NCBI GenBank assembly: GCA_947623455.1
Contig: OX392527.1
Span: forward strand, 35,022,201 to 35,086,200
From: Mimachlamys varia
Taxonomy: Eukaryota; Mollusca; Bivalvia; Pectinida; Pectinidae
Length of the DNA: 64,000 nt
Direction of reading: 5' to 3'
This document shows, one piece after another, positions 61,792 to 64,000 of the stretch. Within the stretch, counting starts at the first letter, position 1. Each line of letters starts with the position of its first letter. The notes beneath the pieces are model-generated. The model ran no database searches and was not told where the DNA came from. It saw only the letters and a program-made list of their open reading frames with translations. Both the position numbers and the translations under genes were made by a program.

Positions 61792-62706
61792 ATGAGGAGT
61801 ATGGTTAGCGTGGTTATACTGTTCCCATTGTGGCTAGGAACAGGATTCATCACCCTGTCTACTGGAGGCCTAACGGAACAGGTCAGTTCTAAATACACCG
61901 GAAGTTGCTGATTTACTTTATATAAACTAGATATACATGCATTGATAGCACTAGTGTTGGTAGCCGCAAACACATTGTCCATGCTTGTAGGCGGAAACAG
62001 AGTCTGTCAAAGTGGGCATTCTTGATAAGTGAAGCAGAAAGGAAGTAATGATTTTTGTATCAAGAACGCGTAAACCGGAAGCTAACCGGTGATTTGTACG
62101 AGTACAGCGAACACGCTGTTACACTAACCTGAAACTAAACTGTAAGCGATTTTCGTAAAGAACAGTTTGAAGGTTTTATATCCATTGATACCCCCCCCCC
62201 CCCCACCCTTTATTTCCCCGCCTTTAATTTGAAAACAAATTTTATTAAAAGACGTCATGCTTTTTAAAAGTTCTATGTATATCTGAACAGTTCAACATCA
62301 AAGTTAAACCACAATCAAAGTTTCGTTGGAGTTGATACGGTTTAAGTTTTGAATGATTCTTGATGCTGACGTAACACCCACATGTGCTGCACCTTTTAAA
62401 TTTAGTAATAGATACAATATGCCGAAAAAATGAATTAAACTGCATCATACAGCTGTCTCGTCCTCCTAGGACTCTTCAGTGTAATACACTACAAGTATGG
62501 TTGTGTTTTTGTTTGTCTGCATATTATATAATGCATACAATACTCGATTCTAATTGGTGGTACATATTGCTAACACATTGCCCTAGAAATATGAGTATAT
62601 AAAAGAGTTTCATATATCTATAGGAAGGATCGGACGCAGTGGTCCTCAGCAGGAAGACGCATGCTGACCCATCTTTGTTCGGGCCAGTCAGTGGTCAGAG
62701 GATCAG
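61792..62706 (+). CDS. Unrecognised secreted-protein gene, first two exons (partial)
   Basis: Exon 1 (61792..61881) starts with ATG and encodes a signal peptide (MRSMVSVVILFPLWLG then a Thr/Gly-rich end), closing in phase 0 at CAG|gtcagt. Exon 2 (62624..62706) follows a tctatag acceptor, starts in phase 0 with EGSDAVVLSRK and ends PVSGQRI plus two bases at ATCAG|gttagg. No family is recognised. It lies divergent from the large protease gene. Exon 2's 3' end and donor form the unit of the 38-bp array in the next intron. Further exons must lie beyond the window or in the unexplained last kilobase. Confidence 0.5.
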
Positions 62707-63055
62707 GTTAGGGTGTTCGGACCGGTCAGTGGTCAGAGGATCAGGTAAGGGTGTTCGGACCGGTCAGTGGTCAGAGGATCAGGTAAGGGTGTTCGGACCG
62801 GGCAGTGGTCAGAGGATCAGGTGAGGGTGTTCGGACCGGTCAGTGGTCAGTGGATCAGGTAAGGGTCTTCGGGCCGGTCAGTGGTCAGAGGATCAGTTGA
62901 GGGTGTTCGGACCGGGCAGTGGTCAGAGGATCAGGTGAGGGTGTTCGGGCCGGTCAGTGGTCAGAGGATCAGGTGAGGGTGTTCGGGCCGGTCAGTGGTC
63001 AGAGGATCAGGTGAGGGTGTTCGGACCGGTCAGTGGTCACAGGATCAGGTAAGGG
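62665..63055 (+). repeat. 38-bp array of right-gene exon 2 end plus donor
   Basis: About ten units of cggtcagtggtcagaggatc followed by ag|gtaagggtgttcgga. The first is the end of exon 2 (PVSGQRI) with donor at 62707. Units carry gtaagg, gtgagg or gttagg. Confidence 0.88.
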
Positions 63056-64000
63056 TGTTGAATGTCATCGGGTTGGGCTTTACTAGCTCATTGGCGTTCC
63101 TTAACTTAAATGTTTTCTTAGCTTAAATGTTTCCTTAAATGCGTTTCATGAACTGAACTCCACTAAGGAGCTCCTTAGCGATTTTAAGGCTTGGTAGAAA
63201 AGGCCTTAAACATTTAAGGGACTTCTCACGGTGCTAGGTGTCCGTGCTTGCTCAATATCGAAATCGCTATCCTCCACTGTGCACCTTCAGGAAGAGTTGA
63301 TAGACACTTTGCACGGCCAGATTCTGAATGAAGCGTAGACTGGTCGGCGGCTTGGATAAAGCTACATACGTCATATGCTGCGTCCGAAATCAAGGATGGG
63401 GTCAGCTGCACCGGAGTCCGGCGTGACCGCCTACGAGTAAAGCATTGTTGCTTTACATAGCAGTGTCAATACGCGGCCAATCCGACCTTGAACTGGTTTA
63501 TAGATCTTATGGTATAGTGTTGACCTCTTCATTAGGCAGCCTTTCCAGAACATAGAGCAAACCCTACCTCGTACCTGAATCGTCTGACTGACTGGCACAG
63601 CAATTACCGTTATCGTAATTAGGTGTTTACATGTTGTCATTTCTCCCATTATTACGAATTTTCTTCGTAATAGATTCCTTTTAAGGACGGAGTTAAGCTT
63701 CATAAAACGTCACCCCGCGTGCTGGTCTTTTGCTGTCATTGGATGGCTAAATTTAAAGGAATACCGCCATCCAATGACAGCGTAAGGCCTCTGCGTGCAG
63801 TGACGTCAACCTGATGAATATGTAACGAAGTGGCCGGCAAGCTGCCGAAAACTTTGAGACACGGAAATTTCATGTGTTTTTGGAGGAAATGGAGATTATT
63901 TCTGCGGAAGGAGGATACTTTTGACTTGCATTTAGGAGGTTTATAAAATAAAAATTATCCATCTTTCCAACGGTACCAAGCGTTTTTTCGTACCTCAACT
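63056..64000. other. Right-edge unassigned sequence
   Basis: Repeated taaatgttt/ccttaa phrases (63110-63210), two minus-strand frames of 61 and 90 codons without recognised motifs, and the hairpin at 63730. Likely TE-derived plus intron of the right-edge gene. Confidence 0.4.
63730..63785. repeat. Short hairpin (inverted repeat)
   Basis: gctgtcattggatggc and its complement gccatccaatgacagc around a 19-base loop. It could be a MITE tip or a regulatory hairpin. Confidence 0.7.

Overview
The window looks like nuclear DNA of a marine invertebrate, most likely a bivalve mollusc. This is inferred from the AT-rich, intron-rich sequence, the SRCR/SUEL-lectin mosaic protein and the mix of LINE, MITE and fold-back repeats; no species was identified. 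There is no bacterial-style gene organisation.

About 50 kb (60220 down to 10706, minus strand) is one gene. By joining exons at splice sites whose phases agree I reconstructed 43 coding exons, 6,990 nt in all, giving one uninterrupted frame of 2,329 residues. Order: signal peptide, basic tail, SRCR1, C-type lectin with a very basic inserted loop, two kringles, LDLa, PAN/apple, LDLa, SRCR2, LDLa, SRCR3 to SRCR10, SUEL (rhamnose/galactose-binding) lectin, SRCR11, acidic linker, furin-like site, and a complete trypsin-type protease with its whole catalytic triad. It resembles a greatly enlarged neurotrypsin: a secreted zymogen whose many binding modules would place a trypsin-like protease on glycans, microbes or matrix.

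The left edge (745-3355, minus) holds at least two and probably three exons of an unrecognised gene. The right edge (61792-62706, plus) holds the signal-peptide exon and second exon of another unrecognised secreted-protein gene, divergent from the large gene across about 1.57 kb. The region 3.4-10.7 kb is intergenic: decayed LINEs, a TTAA-flanked MITE, a pogo-like MITE nearby and a long palindrome.

The most unusual feature is a recurring relation between tandem repeats and 5' splice sites. At 12 of the 42 donors of the large gene, and at one donor in each flanking gene, the end of the exon together with its GT donor has been copied into the following intron, from one extra copy up to about 60. 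I saw no equivalent at acceptors. In kringle 2 the 39-bp unit keeps the exon frame open, and in the protease the 40-bp array is built from the catalytic-histidine codons plus donor.

The introns also carry a 3.9 kb DNA transposon with a broken DDE/SWIM transposase, an L1-type LINE nested inside another LINE, and several short dispersed repeat families.
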